DNA from: Nitrospina sp.
Lineage (GTDB): Bacteria > Nitrospinota > Nitrospinia > Nitrospinales > Nitrospinaceae
Reading direction: 5' to 3'
DNA length: 7,090 nucleotides
NCBI GenBank assembly: GCA_004357365.1
Contig: SMVT01000127.1
Coordinates: forward strand, 1 to 7,090
Shown here: positions 5,936-7,090 of the stretch, in pieces
Layout: every line of letters starts with the position of its first letter
Position numbering within the stretch: the stretch's first letter is position 1
Notes under the pieces: model-generated
Told to the model about the DNA's origin: nothing
Seen by the model: only the letters and a program-made list of their open reading frames with translations
The model's database searches: none
Position numbers and translations under genes: made by a program

Positions 5936-6300
5936 GTCATTCAAGCGGCCAGGACAGGGATTACGAAAAACTGTCGAAAGCGATTACCGAAGCGGTATTA
6001 AGTTCCCCGAAGGTCAAAAAAATCGTTTCTGAAATTCAGCAACGCGACCATATCTGTCCGCAAAGCTTCATGGTCCTCGTGTTGAAACTGCAATCCCTGA
6101 CCGAGGGATTTGAGGTGGATGTGGACGAGGCTCCTGAAAAACCCAAAAAGAAAACCCGCCGGAGCAAAAAGAAAATAGCGGAACAAACGCAGTATATCGA
6201 TGGCGAAAAACTCTCAAAGAATGAAATCGAATTTGAAGAGCTCATCAGCGAACGCTTCGATACGGAAGAGTGGCTCAAGAAAAACGGCCTCATCCTTTAA
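5932..6300 (+). CDS. Small charged protein of unknown function
   Basis: I do not recognise this 122-residue protein. It begins with GTG, supported by GGAAAGGGG ending 6 bases upstream and by the strong promoter further left. Residues 10-57 look helical and amphipathic, with one Cys (C42) in RDHICPQSF. A short acidic stretch (62-67, VDVDEA) is followed by a very basic linker, KPKKKTRRSKKK (70-81). The C-terminal 90-122 is again helical and acidic, ending DTEEWLKKNGLIL. There is no signal peptide or membrane segment, so it is probably cytoplasmic. The basic tract could touch nucleic acid or acidic protein, but that is only suggested by charge. The last 101 bases overlap the longest pcm frame, and the gene ends CTT-TAA. 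Codon use looks like real coding sequence rather than a shadow. Confidence 0.75.
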   Translation: MSHSSGQDRDYEKLSKAITEAVLSSPKVKKIVSEIQQRDHICPQSFMVLVLKLQSLTEGFEVDVDEAPEKPKKKTRRSKKKIAEQTQYIDGEKLSKNEIEFEELISERFDTEEWLKKNGLIL

Positions 6301-7003
6301 ATTTCTGTTTTTCCCATTGCTCGCCACGCTTTTTCCGGCCTTCCTTTACCCGAAACCCGCCCTCCCAATCGATTTTGAAAGCCAACGCAAACGCATGGTC
6401 GACGTCGACCTGATCGGCCGCGACATTCGCGATCCCCGGGTTCTGGCGGCTATGCTCAAGGTGCCGCGCCACGAGTTCGTGACCGCGGATTTCAAAGAAC
6501 ATGCCTACGCCGATGCGCCGCTTCCCATCGGTAAGGACCAGACCATCTCCCAGCCTTACATCGTTGCGCTCATGACCCAGGTCGCGCAGTTGCAACCGAC
6601 CGACCGCGTACTGGAGATCGGCACCGGTTCGGGTTACCAGGCGGCGGTGCTGGCGGAAATTGTGCAAGAGGTGTACACCATCGAGATCATCGAATCCCTC
6701 GCCAGCGATTCACAGGTTCGGCTGAAGCGGTTGGGCTACGGCAACGTCACCGTCAAACACGGCGACGGCTACCGGGGGTGGGAGGAGTTTGCGCCGTTCG
6801 ATGCCATCCTGTTGACCGCCGCCGCACCGAAAATTCCGAAGCCCTTGATCGAACAGCTCAAGGAGGGCGGGCGCATGGTCCTGCCTCTGGAAGGATTTTT
6901 GTTTCAGAGCTTGATCCGCATCACCAAAGAGCAGGGCCAATTGAAACGTGAAGAAATTACCGGGGTGCGGTTTGTTCCGATGACCGGCACCGTGAGAAAA
7001 TAA
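6200..7003 (+). CDS. pcm: Protein-L-isoaspartate O-methyltransferase with a hydrophobic N-terminal extension
   Basis: Pcm methylates isoaspartyl residues in damaged proteins using S-adenosylmethionine and so starts their repair. With ATG 6200 the protein has 267 residues against about 210-220 for a usual Pcm. The core begins near residue 58 (DFESQRKRMV). It shows IRDPRVLAAMLKVPRHEFV, then PIGKDQTISQPYIVA (109-123) with the expected catalytic Ser117, the SAM motif VLEIGTGSGY (137-146), and ILLTAAAPKIPKPLIEQLKEGGRMVLP. Residues 34-50 (FKFLFFPLLATLFPAFL) are a hydrophobic segment after a basic Ser/Lys-rich stretch, so the protein may be exported or membrane-anchored. The start is uncertain: ATG 6200, ATG 6221 or TTG 6233 lie inside the upstream gene, and TTG 6317 would lack the basic region. 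None has a good Shine-Dalgarno. The function call is firm; the N-terminus is not. Confidence 0.88.
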   Translation: MAKNSQRMKSNLKSSSANASIRKSGSRKTASSFKFLFFPLLATLFPAFLYPKPALPIDFESQRKRMVDVDLIGRDIRDPRVLAAMLKVPRHEFVTADFKEHAYADAPLPIGKDQTISQPYIVALMTQVAQLQPTDRVLEIGTGSGYQAAVLAEIVQEVYTIEIIESLASDSQVRLKRLGYGNVTVKHGDGYRGWEEFAPFDAILLTAAAPKIPKPLIEQLKEGGRMVLPLEGFLFQSLIRITKEQGQLKREEITGVRFVPMTGTVRK

Positions 7004-7014
7004 AGAAGACTGCC

Positions 7015-7090
7015 ATGGCACGTCAGCCGGCGGTGGCCGGAAAATTCTATCCCGATGATCCTCAGGAACTGCGCGATGAAGTGCAACGCC
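7015..7090 (+). CDS. Memo-family protein (AmmeMemoRadiSam system protein B), 3' end outside the window
   Basis: Only the first 25 codons are visible. They read MARQPAVAGKFYPDDP and then QELRDEVQR. The R-x-P-AVAGxFYPxDPxxL pattern is the characteristic start of Memo/MJ0403-like proteins (PF01875), which in bacteria are usually found with an AMMECR1-like protein and a radical SAM enzyme. The ATG at 7015 lies 11 bases after the pcm stop, with a weak AAAGAAG ribosome site (7002-7008), so it is probably in the same transcript. The partner genes, if any, would lie to the right of the window. The exact biochemical role of this bacterial family was not settled as far as I know. Confidence 0.8.
   Translation, partial: MARQPAVAGKFYPDDPQELRDEVQR

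Overview
The window is about 7.1 kb of GC-rich, densely coded bacterial DNA with every recognisable gene on the + strand. A lipoprotein-type signal peptide, a Pcm-type repair methyltransferase and a MoeB-rhodanese fusion point to a Gram-negative bacterium. The gene set and codon style would suit a Nitrospinota or deltaproteobacterial-like lineage. That placement is inference from general resemblance, not a demonstrated assignment. I see no mobile element, CRISPR array, tRNA or rRNA.

Layout. (1) 1-867: the 3' part of a DegT/DnrJ/EryC1-type PLP aminotransferase, cut by the window edge. It is followed at once by a small DUF2784-like membrane protein (882-1247) whose Shine-Dalgarno overlaps the aminotransferase stop. 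(2) 1248-1468: a 221-base non-coding stretch with several inverted repeats, including a near-perfect 12-pair hairpin of dispersed-palindrome style. (3) 1469-3226: a large lipoprotein that joins about six ankyrin repeats to a seven-motif WD40-like propeller. The ankyrin block has an exact 66-residue two-repeat period. (4) 3339-4526: a fold-type I (class I/II) PLP aminotransferase. (5) 4631-5785: a MoeB/ThiF-type E1-like adenylyltransferase with a C-terminal rhodanese domain, behind a possible extended -10 promoter that sits inside a 7-bp inverted repeat. (6) 5813-7090: a very good sigma70-type promoter and an 85-90-base leader, with a possible mini-ORF and a hairpin plus T-run. Then come a small uncharacterised charged protein (GTG start, 5932-6300), an overlapping pcm with a hydrophobic N-terminal extension (6200-7003), and the first 25 codons of a Memo-family (AmmeMemoRadiSam protein B) gene.

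How they fit together. The last three genes look like one transcription unit, with one gene overlap and one 11-base gap. MoeB-rhodanese supplies activated sulfur to ubiquitin-like carrier proteins for molybdopterin, thiamin or related pathways. Pcm repairs isoaspartyl damage in proteins. The ankyrin/WD40 lipoprotein is probably an envelope scaffold or binding protein with no partner visible here.

Points most worth a second look: the ankyrin/propeller lipoprotein with its supra-repeat; the leader upstream of the 122-residue protein; and the 101-base overlap into pcm, where the upstream gene ends in CTT-TAA-A, the type of site at which +1 slippage is known. I found no clear new defence or mobile system.
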